64,000 nucleotides of DNA from Bradyrhizobium sp. WSM1417. GTDB lineage: Bacteria > Pseudomonadota > Alphaproteobacteria > Rhizobiales > Xanthobacteraceae. The stretch is from NCBI RefSeq assembly GCF_000515415.1, contig NZ_KI911783.1:6187831-6251830 (forward strand). The letters run 5' to 3'. The stretch's first letter is position 1. Every line of letters begins with the position of its first letter. Both the position numbers and the translations under genes were made by a program. A model generated the notes under the pieces. It was not told where the DNA came from. It saw nothing but the letters and a program-made list of their open reading frames with translations, and searched no databases. Shown one piece after another: positions 1 to 8,283 of the stretch.

Positions 1-830
1 GCTATTCGGACTCGCTGCGCGCGATGCTAATGTGGGCAGCCGAAGACTGGAAGGCCAAGGGCAAGTCCGGCAAGCCGAAATTCGTCCACATGGGGGCCAA
101 CCACCCTTATCCGAACGCGCCGAAGGCCGCCGGCGAAGCCATGGCGCAGGAGCTCGGCTTCGAGGTGCTGCCCCCGCTGGTGTTCGCGCTCGCGCCGGGT
201 GACTACAGCGCGCAGTGCCTGAGCCTGAAATCCTCGGGCGCCAACTACGCCTATCTCGGCAACACCGCCGCGTCCAACATCTCGGTGATGAAGGCCTGCA
301 AGACCGCCGGCGTCGACATCCAGTTCATGGGCAATGTCTGGGGCATGGACGAGAACGCCGCCAAGACCGCGGGCGATGCCGCCGACGGCGTGATCTTCCC
401 GCTGCGCACGGCGGTGAGCTGGGGCGGCGATGCCCCCGGCATGAAAACGGTGATGGAGATCTCGAAGATGTCCGACCCGACCGGCAAGGTCTATCGCCCC
501 GTGCACTACATCGCGGCGGTCTGCTCGGCGCTTTACATGAAGGAGGCGATCGATTGGGCCGCCAAGAACGGCGGCGCCACCGGCGAGAACGTCGCCAAGG
601 GCTTCTACCAGAAGAAGGACTGGGTGCCGGCCGGGATGGAAGGTGTCTGCAATCCCTCGACCTGGACCGATAAGGACCACCGCGGCACGCTGAAGGTCGA
701 CCTCTACCGCACCAAGATTGCGGGCGCGACCGACGGCGACCTCAACGACCTCATGGCCAAGGGCGCGATCAAGCTCGAGAAGGTCAAGACCGTCGAGCTG
801 CCGCGCAAGCCGGAATTGCTGGGCTGGTGA
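1..830 (+). CDS. ABC transporter substrate-binding protein, LivK type (5' truncated by window)
   Basis: Open reading frame already running at the window edge (frame begins at base 3) and ending at TGA 828-830; about 275 C-terminal residues are visible. It looks like the second half of a periplasmic Leu/Ile/Val-type binding protein (Peripla_BP_6 fold), with alternating beta-strand/helix segments such as FVHMGANHPYPN, the Q-C-L-S-L-K-S-S-G-A-N-Y segment and FMGNVWGMDE. The signal peptide lies outside the window. The LivF-type ATPase gene follows after a 160-bp gap containing a repeat, so this is the solute receptor of that importer. Substrate is not readable; the family binds branched-chain amino acids, amides or aromatic acids. 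The PaaK-like gene downstream makes an aromatic or carboxylic acid plausible, which is inference. Confidence 0.85.
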   Translation, partial: YSDSLRAMLMWAAEDWKAKGKSGKPKFVHMGANHPYPNAPKAAGEAMAQELGFEVLPPLVFALAPGDYSAQCLSLKSSGANYAYLGNTAASNISVMKACKTAGVDIQFMGNVWGMDENAAKTAGDAADGVIFPLRTAVSWGGDAPGMKTVMEISKMSDPTGKVYRPVHYIAAVCSALYMKEAIDWAAKNGGATGENVAKGFYQKKDWVPAGMEGVCNPSTWTDKDHRGTLKVDLYRTKIAGATDGDLNDLMAKGAIKLEKVKTVELPRKPELLGW

Positions 831-849
831 GCTTAGCCCTCACCTCACA

Positions 850-977
850 CACAAATGTCATCCCCCGCCTTGTGCGCAGCGCGCACTGGAGCGGGGGATC
901 CAGTACGCCGGGGCCTCTCCGCGAGTCTCAGGCGTCTCTGGAATACTGGGTCGCCCGGTCAAGCCGGGCGACGACAG
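850..977. repeat. Intergenic palindromic (REP-like) repeat
   Basis: Between the binding protein and the ATPase. It holds two strong palindromes: TCCCCCGC at 861-868 pairs with GCGGGGGA at 891-898, with inner arms GTGCGC/GCGCAC at 872-886, and GTCGCCCGG (950-958) pairs with CCGGGCGAC (964-972). This layout resembles dispersed extragenic repeats of Bradyrhizobium-type genomes. It may fold in the transcript and set the ratio of receptor to ATPase. Confidence 0.75.
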
Positions 978-990
978 CGGAGTACGAGGC

Positions 991-1833
991 ATGACCGAAA
1001 TTCACGAAGCAGCAGCTCGTCCCTCCCCCGGCATCGTACCCGCACCGCCTCTCCTTGCCGTGCGCAACATCGAGGTCGTCTATGACGACGTCATCCTGGT
1101 GCTGCGCGGTCTCAGCCTCGACGTGCCCAAGGGCGCGATCGTGGCGCTGCTCGGCGCCAACGGCGCCGGCAAGTCGACGACGCTGAAGGCGATCTCTGGG
1201 CTGCTCAAAACCGAGGACGGCGAAGTCACACGTGGCGAAATCTTGTTCGAAGGCGAGCGGATCAATGGCATCGACCCCGACAAGATCGTCCGCCGCGGCA
1301 TCTTCCAGGTGATGGAGGGCCGGCGCATCGTCGCCGACATGACCTCGCTGGAAAACCTCAAGCTCGGCGCCTTCACCCGCCGGGACCGCGACGTTGGCGC
1401 CGATCTCGACATGGTCTTCAACTATTTCCCGCGTCTGAAAGAGCGCACCGGGCTTGCCGGTTATCTCTCCGGCGGCGAGCAGCAGATGCTCGCGATCGGC
1501 CGCGCGCTGATGGCTCGCCCGAAGATGATCCTGATGGACGAGCCCTCGATGGGCCTGTCGCCGCTGCTGGTGAAAGAGGTGTTCTCAATCATCCACAAGA
1601 TCAACCGTGACCTCGGCGTCACCATTCTTCTGGTCGAGCAGAACGCCCGCGCTGCGCTGTCGGTGGCAAGCCACGGCTACATCATGGAGCAGGGCAAGGT
1701 CGTGCTCGACGGCACCGCGGACGAATTGCGCGACAACGAGGACGTCAAGGAATTCTACCTCGGCGGCGCCGGCGACCAGCGCAAGAGCTTCAAGAACCTC
1801 AAGAGCTTCAAGCGGCGCAAGCGCTGGCTTTAA
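991..1833 (+). CDS. livF: Branched-chain-amino-acid-type ABC transporter ATP-binding protein (LivF)
   Basis: 280 residues from ATG 991; the frame is open upstream, but that part is the repeat, and ABC homology begins about residue 20. Walker A GANGAGKS about 55-62, signature LSGGEQ about 159-164, Walker B with MDEPS about 182-186, then LLVEQNA, where Gln replaces the switch His as is usual in LivF/LivG proteins. The Q-V-M-E-G-R-R motif near 107 is also LivF-like. It would be one of the two ATPases of a HAAT importer. The permeases and LivG are not in the window. The C-terminus has an extra lysine/arginine-rich tail (about 15 residues). The stop overlaps the convergent sugar epimerase gene by 4 bp. 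Confidence 0.93.
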   Translation: MTEIHEAAARPSPGIVPAPPLLAVRNIEVVYDDVILVLRGLSLDVPKGAIVALLGANGAGKSTTLKAISGLLKTEDGEVTRGEILFEGERINGIDPDKIVRRGIFQVMEGRRIVADMTSLENLKLGAFTRRDRDVGADLDMVFNYFPRLKERTGLAGYLSGGEQQMLAIGRALMARPKMILMDEPSMGLSPLLVKEVFSIIHKINRDLGVTILLVEQNARAALSVASHGYIMEQGKVVLDGTADELRDNEDVKEFYLGGAGDQRKSFKNLKSFKRRKRWL

Positions 1834-2984
1834 CCATCCAATACCTGTTCCGCTTCCGTGACTGCGCAGAGAACATGATAGAACGACGACGCAGGAATGG
1901 TGTCGATCAGCGATTTGCCGTCGCGCTCGAACTGGTCGTACCAGCCGCCCCGCACGGGATGACTGAGATAATGGCGTTCGAGCCGCGCCAGAGCCATGCG
2001 CGCCTCGTCCGCCGCGCCCGCCTCGCCGGATTCGGCCTGCGCGATCCACGCCTTCGCGATCTCGGTCTGTGGCCACAGCCGGCGCGTAGTGCGGCGAATG
2101 TTGCCGGCGTCGTCACCCTCGTCGATCAGGCAGCCGGTGGCCTCGTCGCGATAGCGCAGCGCGGTTACCAGCAGCTCGGCGCGCCGCTGTCCGGTCGGGC
2201 AGCCCGTGATGCGTTCGAACCCCTTCAGCAACCAGACCCATTCCGCCTGGTGGCCGGGCTCGATGCTGACCGGCGCGATCTTCGACCAGTCCTCCTCGAA
2301 ATATTCGCCGAGCGCGCGCGTCCGCTTGTCGTAGAGATTGGCGAGGAACAGTGCGAAGAACTCGCCGGCGCGGTTCTGGAACGACAAATCGTGGGTCGCG
2401 TCAAAGCACGCGATCATCGCCTCGAACAGATGCATGTGCGGGTTCTGCCGGCGCGGCAGCGAAACCGGAAGACCTTCGTGGACGCCGCCGTGCGGCGAGC
2501 GCAGATGACCGTCGAGGAAGGCGAGCAGCGCGTCGATCTCTGCGCGAATTTGTGCGTCCTGGTCGAGCGCGTAGACTGTCGCGAGCGCAAACAGGATGAA
2601 GGCGTGGTCGTAGGCATCGCGGCGGGCGTCCAGCACCGCGCCCTCCGGCGTCAGACGGTGCACGTAGCCCGGCCGGCCGTCGGGCGCCTTTGCTTTGGCG
2701 AGCAGATGCTCGAGCCCCTTCAGTGCGATGGCGCGCCCCTCAGGGTACCAGCCGATCTGCGCAGCCTTGGCGTAGCACCAGATCTGACGGGCCTGCACGA
2801 ACACGCGCCGCGGCGCGGCGCTGTCCGCCGTGCCGTCACGATGCAGCCGATCGATGAAACCACCCGCGCCATGGTCCCAGCCGACCGTCGACCACAACGG
2901 CAGCGCCTCGTCGATCATGCGGCGCTTCAGGCGCGGCACGACGTCCGACGCCTCGTCCGCCGCACTGATTCCCTCGTCCGCCAT
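1830..2984 (-). CDS. AGE-family sugar epimerase/isomerase
   Basis: 384 residues from ATG 2984, chosen because an AGAGGA ribosome site lies just upstream; the frame stays open to 3044. It is an (alpha/alpha)6-barrel N-acylglucosamine 2-epimerase/mannose isomerase family protein, with RVFVQARQIWCY near 75, the R-D-A-Y-D-H-A-F motif near 140, PHMHLFEA near 200 with its metal/substrate-side His residues, E-P-G-H-Q-A-E-W near 260 and LWPQTE near 320. Length fits the family. It would interconvert mannose/fructose/glucose-type or N-acyl hexosamine substrates in the cytosol; which one cannot be told. It is convergent with livF and divergent from the PaaK-like gene (86 bp between starts). Confidence 0.88.
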   Translation of the reverse strand: MADEGISAADEASDVVPRLKRRMIDEALPLWSTVGWDHGAGGFIDRLHRDGTADSAAPRRVFVQARQIWCYAKAAQIGWYPEGRAIALKGLEHLLAKAKAPDGRPGYVHRLTPEGAVLDARRDAYDHAFILFALATVYALDQDAQIRAEIDALLAFLDGHLRSPHGGVHEGLPVSLPRRQNPHMHLFEAMIACFDATHDLSFQNRAGEFFALFLANLYDKRTRALGEYFEEDWSKIAPVSIEPGHQAEWVWLLKGFERITGCPTGQRRAELLVTALRYRDEATGCLIDEGDDAGNIRRTTRRLWPQTEIAKAWIAQAESGEAGAADEARMALARLERHYLSHPVRGGWYDQFERDGKSLIDTIPASSFYHVLCAVTEAEQVLDG

Positions 2985-3070
2985 CGCGTCCTCTTCAAAC
3001 CTCGTCCATGGCCGTCTGATACCCATGCCGGCGGCGGTGCGCAACGGATGCCAACACGGAAAGATCAGCC

Positions 3071-4294
3071 ATGACCGCCCATTACGACGCCCTCGAGACG
3101 CGCGAGCAAGCCGCGCGCGAGGCCGATCTGTTCGCCCGCCTGCCCGGCGTGCTGCGCTCTGCGATGACCGCGCCCGCCTATGCCGATCGGCTGAAAGGCG
3201 TGGATCCGGCTACCGTGACCTCCAGGGCGGCACTGGCGGGCCTGCCGGTGCTGCGCAAGTCGGAACTGCCGGCCCTCCACAAGGCGTCCACGCCCTTCGG
3301 AGGGTTCGTCGCGGCGGCGCCCGGCTCGTTCGCCCGCCTCTTCACCTCCCCCGGGCCGATTTTCGAGCCGGAGGGGCGGCAGGCCGACCCCTGGCGCGGC
3401 GCACGGGCGCTGTTCGCGGCCGGGTTCCGGCCCGATGACATCGTGCTCAACACCTTCAGCTACCATCTCACCCCCGGCGGCTTCATCTTCGATGCCTCGG
3501 CCCGCGCGCTGGGTTGCGCCGTGATCCCGGCTGGTCCAGGGAATACCGAGCAGCAATTCGAGCTGATCGAGGCCTATCGTCCCGTCGGCTACAGCGGCAC
3601 GCCGGATTTCCTGAAGATCTTGCTCGATGCTGCCGCAAGCTCGGGCCGCGACGTCTCCTCGATCAAGCGCGCGGTGGTCTCGGGCGCGGCCTTCCCGCCC
3701 TCGCTCCAGGTGGAGATCAAGGGGCGTGGCATCGACGCCTACCAAGCCTTCGGCACCGCCGATCTCGGCCTCATCGCCTTCGAGACCGTTGCGCGCGACG
3801 GCATGGTCGTGAACGAGAACCTGATCATGGAGATCGTCCAGCCCGGGACCGGCGATCCCGTGGCGCCCGGCGACGTCGGCGAGATCGTCGTGACCTCACT
3901 GGACCCGCACCATCCCTGGATCCGGCTCGCGCTCGGCGACCTCACCGCGACAATGCCGGGCACCAGCCCCTGCGGGCGCACCAACATGCGCATCAAGGGC
4001 TGGATGGGCCGCGCCGACCAGACCACCAAGGTCAAGGGCATGTTCGTCCGCCCCGAGCAGGTCGCCGAGATCAGCAAGCGCCATTCCGCGCTCGGAAGAT
4101 TACGCCTCGTCGTCACGCGCCAGGGCGAGGCCGATGCAATGACGTTGAAAGCGGAGACGGCGGTCGCGAACGACGGGCTGCGCGAGGAGATTGCAGGCAC
4201 CTTGCGCGCAGTGACGAAGCTCGGAGGCGAGGTTGAATTGGTGAGACCCGGCGCGCTGCCGAACGACGGCAAGGTGATCGCGGACGAGCGGTAG
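3071..4294 (+). CDS. Phenylacetate-CoA ligase-like AMP-forming enzyme (PaaK family)
   Basis: 407 residues from ATG 3071. Adenylate-forming superfamily, PaaK branch: GYSGTPDFL near 175, F-G-T-A-D-L-G near 228 (nucleotide-binding), and a C-terminal domain with RIKGWMGRADQTTKVKGMFV carrying the hinge and the catalytic lysine region. It would activate a carboxylate to acyl-AMP and then acyl-CoA in the cytosol. PaaK-like ligases often sit beside LivFGHMJK-type importers in alphaproteobacteria, so it probably activates the acid imported by the transporter at the left edge. The classical phenylacetate pathway genes are absent here, so phenylacetate itself is not assumed. Confidence 0.87.
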   Translation: MTAHYDALETREQAAREADLFARLPGVLRSAMTAPAYADRLKGVDPATVTSRAALAGLPVLRKSELPALHKASTPFGGFVAAAPGSFARLFTSPGPIFEPEGRQADPWRGARALFAAGFRPDDIVLNTFSYHLTPGGFIFDASARALGCAVIPAGPGNTEQQFELIEAYRPVGYSGTPDFLKILLDAAASSGRDVSSIKRAVVSGAAFPPSLQVEIKGRGIDAYQAFGTADLGLIAFETVARDGMVVNENLIMEIVQPGTGDPVAPGDVGEIVVTSLDPHHPWIRLALGDLTATMPGTSPCGRTNMRIKGWMGRADQTTKVKGMFVRPEQVAEISKRHSALGRLRLVVTRQGEADAMTLKAETAVANDGLREEIAGTLRAVTKLGGEVELVRPGALPNDGKVIADER

Positions 4295-4838
4295 AGCTGA
4301 CCTTGTTCGGGTAACAGCGAATATTTTGCAAAAAACAAGTTCTGTTCCGGCGAAACTTGCGCAAAACGCCCGGATTATCCGAGGCTTACGCGCTTCCCAG
4401 ATGCAGGGTGGTCGAAAATAACAGGGAATTCCGAGCTGCGATCAGGGAATTTCCCGTCCAGCAACAGGGAAGCTGCGGAGCCAAAGCAGGGAAGCCACTC
4501 GGGTAGGCCTTGGAGAAACGCCCCAAGGGCCTTCTGAGCTCCCGACCTGCCAACGCTCGGGGGTTCGTCATCCCAAACCAGCAGGATCGCAAACTAGCAG
4601 GGTCATCTCGGATCTGCCTCTCACGTCGGAGTCCGGCCATACTTGTCACGCCCTTGTGATAAAATCCGAAAACGCAATAGGAGGCCTCTGCATTCGCCAA
4701 TTGGACTCGACCGCTACCCCCATGGCCCCCCGAATCCGCAATATCGGATTTTGAGCGTTTACCAACGCCATCGGCCCCGTTCTGCCGCAGCTCCATCTTG
4801 GGATAGCGTTCTCCGGACCAACCCAAGGAGAAATGAGC
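4295..4838. other. Noncoding stretch at left edge of the accessory island
   Basis: No convincing gene. A long open frame exists on the minus strand (down from 5411) but has no family resemblance and runs through a repeat. The notable content is the periodic CAGGGAA repeat at 4404-4604. The segment from 4640 to 4830 leads into the ribosome site (AAGGAG, 4825-4830) of the next gene and may hold its promoter. Confidence 0.6.
4404..4604. repeat. Periodic CAGGGAA repeat, about 22-bp period
   Basis: Exact CAGGGAA at 4422, 4443, 4465 and 4487 gives spacings of 21, 22 and 22 bp. Looser copies start at 4404 (CAGGGTG), 4582 (CAGGATC) and 4598 (CAGGGTC). Only the heptamer is kept; the intervening bases differ. 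Two helical turns separate the copies, so they lie on one face of the DNA. Confidence 0.6.
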
Positions 4839-5249
4839 ATGGGCATTCCGTTCGATCAGCAGCAGCTTCGCAACGATCCGCCGTGGTCCGTCCGACACGA
4901 GCTTCCCACCCGCAAGCGCCGCGGTCGCCCGTCCAACCATCCGGCACAGCAGGACTTTACGCTCGAGCAGATCGACAGGATCTATCCGTGGCTGTGCGGG
5001 CGGCTTAGGGCACATCAAGCTGTTCAGGACCGCACCACCGATCATGTCGCGACCAGCGAACGCGCCTACCGGCTGTTGGCATTTTGGGCACGCAAGCGCC
5101 TGGCGAATATAGATTGGACGACCCTCCGCAATAATCACAGCTCTTGGAAGGGCGGCCGCCTTCACCCCGAAGAACGCTGCACGGATTCGGAGGACTTCGA
5201 TGCGGAGATTGAACGCCAGTTTTCGCGCCCTTCCGATCGTGCACCGTAA
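4839..5249 (+). CDS. Hypothetical protein with AT-hook-like motif
   Basis: 136 residues. Two in-frame ATGs exist (4833 and 4839); the second sits 8 nt after AAGGAG (4825-4830) and is preferred. I do not recognise the family. Near the N-terminus it has a basic RKRRGRPSN segment resembling an AT-hook, followed by an acidic/aromatic helical stretch (FTLEQIDRIYPWLCGRL) and a basic mid-section, and it ends in an acidic then basic tail. This suggests a small DNA-binding protein. It is codirectional with the ParB-methyltransferase gene 92 bp downstream and may be cotranscribed with it. Confidence 0.55.
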   Translation: MGIPFDQQQLRNDPPWSVRHELPTRKRRGRPSNHPAQQDFTLEQIDRIYPWLCGRLRAHQAVQDRTTDHVATSERAYRLLAFWARKRLANIDWTTLRNNHSSWKGGRLHPEERCTDSEDFDAEIERQFSRPSDRAP

Positions 5250-5341
5250 CCGCCAATTTCCGTGAGCGAAGTGCGAGCCGTGATCTGCAAAAACACCTCT
5301 CCGGGGCAATCCGCCCAGAGCGAACTCAACAGGAGAAAACC

Positions 5342-6628
5342 TTGCAGATCGAGGACATGTCAATTGAAGCCTTGAAGCCTTACGCGGGGAATGCGCGCAC
5401 CCATTCTGCAAAGCAGATCAAGCTGATCGCACAGAGCATCGAACGGTTCGGCTTCACCAATCCAATTCTTATCGATGATGCAGGTCAGGTGATTGCGGGC
5501 CATGGACGCCTCGCGGCTGCAAGCCTGCTCAACCTAAAGACAGTCCCCTGCGTCCGCCTCTCGCATCTTAGCGAAACGGATAAGCGGGCGTACGTTCTTG
5601 CGGACAATCGCGTAGCTGAAAAGGCGGGCTGGGATAACGCGATCCTTGCTATCGAACTTAAGCAGCTGGCGGAGGTGGGGTTCGATCTCGATCTGAGCGG
5701 TTTTGAAGCCGCCGAAGTGGACTGCATCATCGAAAACTTCGACGATGACATGGAGCAGCCTGAAGACCGCATTCCTGACCGTGGTGAGAGTCCCATCGTG
5801 AGTCGCCTCGGAGACATATGGCGGCTGGGTAAGCACGTTCTATTCTGCGGTGATGCAACGAACCCCGCCGTCTACGAAACTCTCATGGATGACGAGCGGG
5901 CCGATTTCGTTTTCACCGATCCGCCGTACAATGTTCGCATTGGCGGCAATGTATCGGGGCTGGGGGCGATCAAGCACCGCGAATTTGCGATGGCTTCAGG
6001 AGAGATGAGCGAGGAGGAATTCACCCGGTTCCTCTCCAAGGCCTTCCGGCTGCTTTGCCATTATTCGAAGGACGGCTCGATCCACCAGATCTGCATGGAC
6101 TGGCGGCATATGCGGGAAATGTTGCTTGCAGGGGATCGGCACTATCCGGAGCTCAAGAACCTCTGCGTTTGGAACAAGACGAACGCCGGCATGGGGTCGT
6201 TCTACCGCTCCAAGCATGAGCTGGTCTTTGTCTGGAAGAACGGATCGGCTGCCCATACCAATACCTTCGAGCTGGGTCAGCACGGACGCTATCGGACCAA
6301 TGTCTGGGATTATGAAGGCGCGAGCAGCATGCGGCTCGGTCGCATGGACGAACTGAAGCTTCATCCTACTGTGAAGCCCGTGGCGATGGTGGCCGAAGCC
6401 ATGAAGGACTGCTCCAAGCGCGGTCAGATCGTGCTTGATCCCTTCTGTGGGAGTGGGACGATCCTGATTGCAGCGGAAAAGACTGGCCGCATTGCGCGAG
6501 CCATCGAGCTTGACCCCGCTTACGTCGATGTCGCGGTCCGGCGTTGGGAGCAGTACACTGGAAAGAAGGCCTGGCTTTATCCAATGCAGGAAAGCTTCGA
6601 GGAGCTGGCGGAAGTCCGGGGGGCCTAA
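5342..6628 (+). CDS. ParB-domain/DNA methyltransferase fusion (orphan, phage-type)
   Basis: 428 residues; TTG start at 5342 behind AGGAGA (an in-frame ATG is at 5357). Residues 1-100 are a ParB/Srx-like domain (NARTH near 17, AGHGRL about 52-57, VLADNR near 85). Residues 155-410 are a beta-class amino-methyltransferase: catalytic DPPYNV 193-198, HPTVKP about 341-346, and SAM-binding DPFCGSGT about 366-373. It would methylate adenine-N6 or cytosine-N4 in a specific site. Such fusions are common in prophages and integrated elements. No restriction enzyme is adjacent, so it is an orphan methylase. DUF5681 proteins follow, as in phage packaging-side gene clusters. Confidence 0.92.
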   Translation: MQIEDMSIEALKPYAGNARTHSAKQIKLIAQSIERFGFTNPILIDDAGQVIAGHGRLAAASLLNLKTVPCVRLSHLSETDKRAYVLADNRVAEKAGWDNAILAIELKQLAEVGFDLDLSGFEAAEVDCIIENFDDDMEQPEDRIPDRGESPIVSRLGDIWRLGKHVLFCGDATNPAVYETLMDDERADFVFTDPPYNVRIGGNVSGLGAIKHREFAMASGEMSEEEFTRFLSKAFRLLCHYSKDGSIHQICMDWRHMREMLLAGDRHYPELKNLCVWNKTNAGMGSFYRSKHELVFVWKNGSAAHTNTFELGQHGRYRTNVWDYEGASSMRLGRMDELKLHPTVKPVAMVAEAMKDCSKRGQIVLDPFCGSGTILIAAEKTGRIARAIELDPAYVDVAVRRWEQYTGKKAWLYPMQESFEELAEVRGA

Positions 6629-6767
6629 TCCATTTGGTTTCAAAGCGCCCACCCGAGCCTTTCGACCCAGACGCCGGCGCTATCGGAATTCCCTCGGCAT
6701 TGTCGTGAGCGCTGAGTCTGCTTCGGTCGTGCTATTTGTCTCCCAGCTCAAACCAGCGCGAGGACGC

Positions 6768-7130
6768 ATGGACGACCACGCCAATTCAATCACGCCCACA
6801 GAGCCCGATGGTGCTTCGCCAGGTTACGAGATCGGGTACAAACGTCCGCCCAAGCATGCGCAATTTCCCAAGGGAAGAACAGGAAACCCTAAGGGCCGTC
6901 CAAAGCGCCCCGATGGGATTAGCCTAAAGGAGCTCTTCGATGGTGTTCAACGCACAAAGGACGGGAGCACGCTCTCTCGAAGAGAACTAATGGTGCGCCG
7001 AATCCTTCACGATGCGATGGCAGGAGATTCTCGTGAGTTTAACAGGTTTATCGACCTCATGGAGCGCTCCGGACTAATCCGGCGAGCCACTCCGAAGAGC
7101 ACAGGTCCCATTATCGTGAAGCGCGTTTAG
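6768..7130 (+). CDS. DUF5681 domain protein
   Basis: 120 residues from ATG 6768; the frame is open upstream into the methyltransferase region, but family homology starts here. It has the characteristic N-terminal segment with F-P-K-G-R-T-G-N-P-K-G-R-P (about 33-45) followed by a helical part ending in FNRFIDLMERSGLI. Function of the family is unknown; members cluster with ParB-methyltransferases and terminase genes in alphaproteobacterial phage-like regions. It lies 140 bp after the methyltransferase on the same strand. The basic G-N-P-x-G-R-P motif suggests nucleic-acid contact. Confidence 0.8.
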   Translation: MDDHANSITPTEPDGASPGYEIGYKRPPKHAQFPKGRTGNPKGRPKRPDGISLKELFDGVQRTKDGSTLSRRELMVRRILHDAMAGDSREFNRFIDLMERSGLIRRATPKSTGPIIVKRV

Positions 7131-7218
7131 GCTATCAGTTCGAACGTTCAAGTCCCGCAGGCGCACGACAGGATGAGCTAGGGAGACATTGAATGGACGG
7201 CAGAATGGATGAACGACA

Positions 7219-7593
7219 ATGACCGAACGTACGAAAGTGAACTGCGGGCAAACCCGTCGTGCCTCTTGCAGGAACGCGACGGAAAGCGTGATCGCCATCT
7301 TTAAGCGGCTCGCAATGGAGTCCGTGATGCTCACCACAGATGGCCGTCGGCAAAAGGTCCCCCGAGCCGTAGCTATCCTCTTGAAAAACTACAATGCGGC
7401 TCTTCAAGGCGACAAGAGCGCCCGGAACAATGTCTGGCGCCTTTTGGAGCGAACCGGAGAGCTGATCGACCAGAATGATCCGGCAATAGCAGGCAAGCCA
7501 ATAGTCGTTCCCGAGAAGATTTGGGATACGGAAAAGCTCCTGGAGGAATACGGCATCAGCATCGTTGAGGGTAAACCTAGCCGAACAGCCTGA
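7219..7593 (+). CDS. Second, N-terminally reduced DUF5681-like protein
   Basis: 124 residues from ATG 7219, with a weak ribosome site. The middle (about 35-85: TTDGRRQKVPRAVAILL, then ARNNVWRLLERTGEL) matches the C-terminal half of the DUF5681 protein just upstream (TLSRRELMVRRILHD, then EFNRFIDLMERSGLI). The G-N-P-x-G-R-P motif is missing and the first 25 residues are unlike the family. It is probably a diverged paralogue whose 5' end has been replaced. Spacing to the first copy is 88 bp. It may be a decaying copy. Confidence 0.6.
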   Translation: MTERTKVNCGQTRRASCRNATESVIAIFKRLAMESVMLTTDGRRQKVPRAVAILLKNYNAALQGDKSARNNVWRLLERTGELIDQNDPAIAGKPIVVPEKIWDTEKLLEEYGISIVEGKPSRTA

Positions 7594-7923
7594 TTAGCGC
7601 TTCGCCGCGTTGCCGGCCAATTCCATCGCTAGATCCAGAGCTGCGACTCCAATCTGATCTGAAGACTGAGATCTGCAACGCCGGTCCATCCAAACAACAA
7701 TCGCGGAGAAATCGCCGCCACCGACAATTTCCCTCTCGGCACTCACGTTTAGACCGCTGACGAAGCCCACGACCCAGGATTCAAAGGCTGCCTTTACGAC
7801 TAAGTTCTTCTTCCTATTCAGCCAGGCGGTACAAGATTGCGAGCCAGCGCCCACAATCGTTGATCCGGCGTTCAGCGACGTCGGCAAGAGTAGCATCATC
7901 ACTATGGCAAGCGCTCGTCTCAT
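7594..7923 (-). CDS. Small exported protein (Rap1a/Tai-like fold suspected)
   Basis: 109 residues from ATG 7923 with GAGGAAGAG directly upstream. Residues 1-19 form a clean signal peptide (MRRALAIVMMLLLPTSLNA). The mature part has two cysteines, a W-V-V-G-F-V-S-G-L-N motif and WMDRRC followed by an amphipathic helix. This order (Cys, W-x-x-G-(F/Y)-x-S-G, D-x-x-C) is typical of a large family of small periplasmic rhizobial proteins related to Rap1a-like immunity folds. The two Cys could form a disulfide. It is the only gene of this type here and its stop abuts the DUF5681 paralogue, with which it converges. Confidence 0.65.
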   Translation of the reverse strand: MRRALAIVMMLLLPTSLNAGSTIVGAGSQSCTAWLNRKKNLVVKAAFESWVVGFVSGLNVSAEREIVGGGDFSAIVVWMDRRCRSQSSDQIGVAALDLAMELAGNAAKR

Positions 7924-8045
7924 CTCTTCCTCGACCGAAAACGGCTACTTCCAAGGAGGCTCTATCTGATGCTTTGCCCGACGGCGCAAGCTCAGGTTTT
8001 TCGATTTGCCTGCGCATGCTGAATGGACGCTTCTACGGCCGATCG

Positions 8046-8183
8046 CTATCTCAGGCTCGAATCCGGCCAGTGACGAACCTCATTGGCGCGGCGGGATCGA
8101 CGCGAGTTCTGCCGCACCATTGCGTAGAGCACAAACAGGCCGATGGTGATCGCGACAGCCAGCAGTGGGAAAATGTAGTTCAT
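8046..8183 (-). CDS. 45-residue single-span membrane protein
   Basis: ATG at 8183 preceded by TTGGAGG at 4 nt, stop TAG at 8046. Residues 4-22 are a hydrophobic span (IFPLLAVAITIGLFVLYAM), followed by a strongly basic cytoplasmic segment (VRQNSRRSRRANEVRH). The ribosome site, span and positive-inside charge together support a real small gene. Function is unknown. It is transcribed in the same direction as the exported protein gene at 7923. Confidence 0.55.
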   Translation of the reverse strand: MNYIFPLLAVAITIGLFVLYAMVRQNSRRSRRANEVRHWPDSSLR

Positions 8184-8283
8184 GCAGCCTCCAAGACTTG
8201 AAATACTAGCAGCGCGACCAATCGGCGCGACGCTCTCCGGCCTGAGACCCTACACTGCCAGTTTCCTACTCAGCTCGTGGTTC

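Noticed and set aside
1875..3074. Open + strand frame of 399 codons opposite the AGE-family gene
   Set aside because: Composition of a high-GC shadow frame; the minus strand has the conserved epimerase.
4386..5411. Minus-strand frame of 341 codons across the island edge
   Set aside because: Crosses the CAGGGAA repeat and runs opposite a better + strand gene with a ribosome site; no family motifs.
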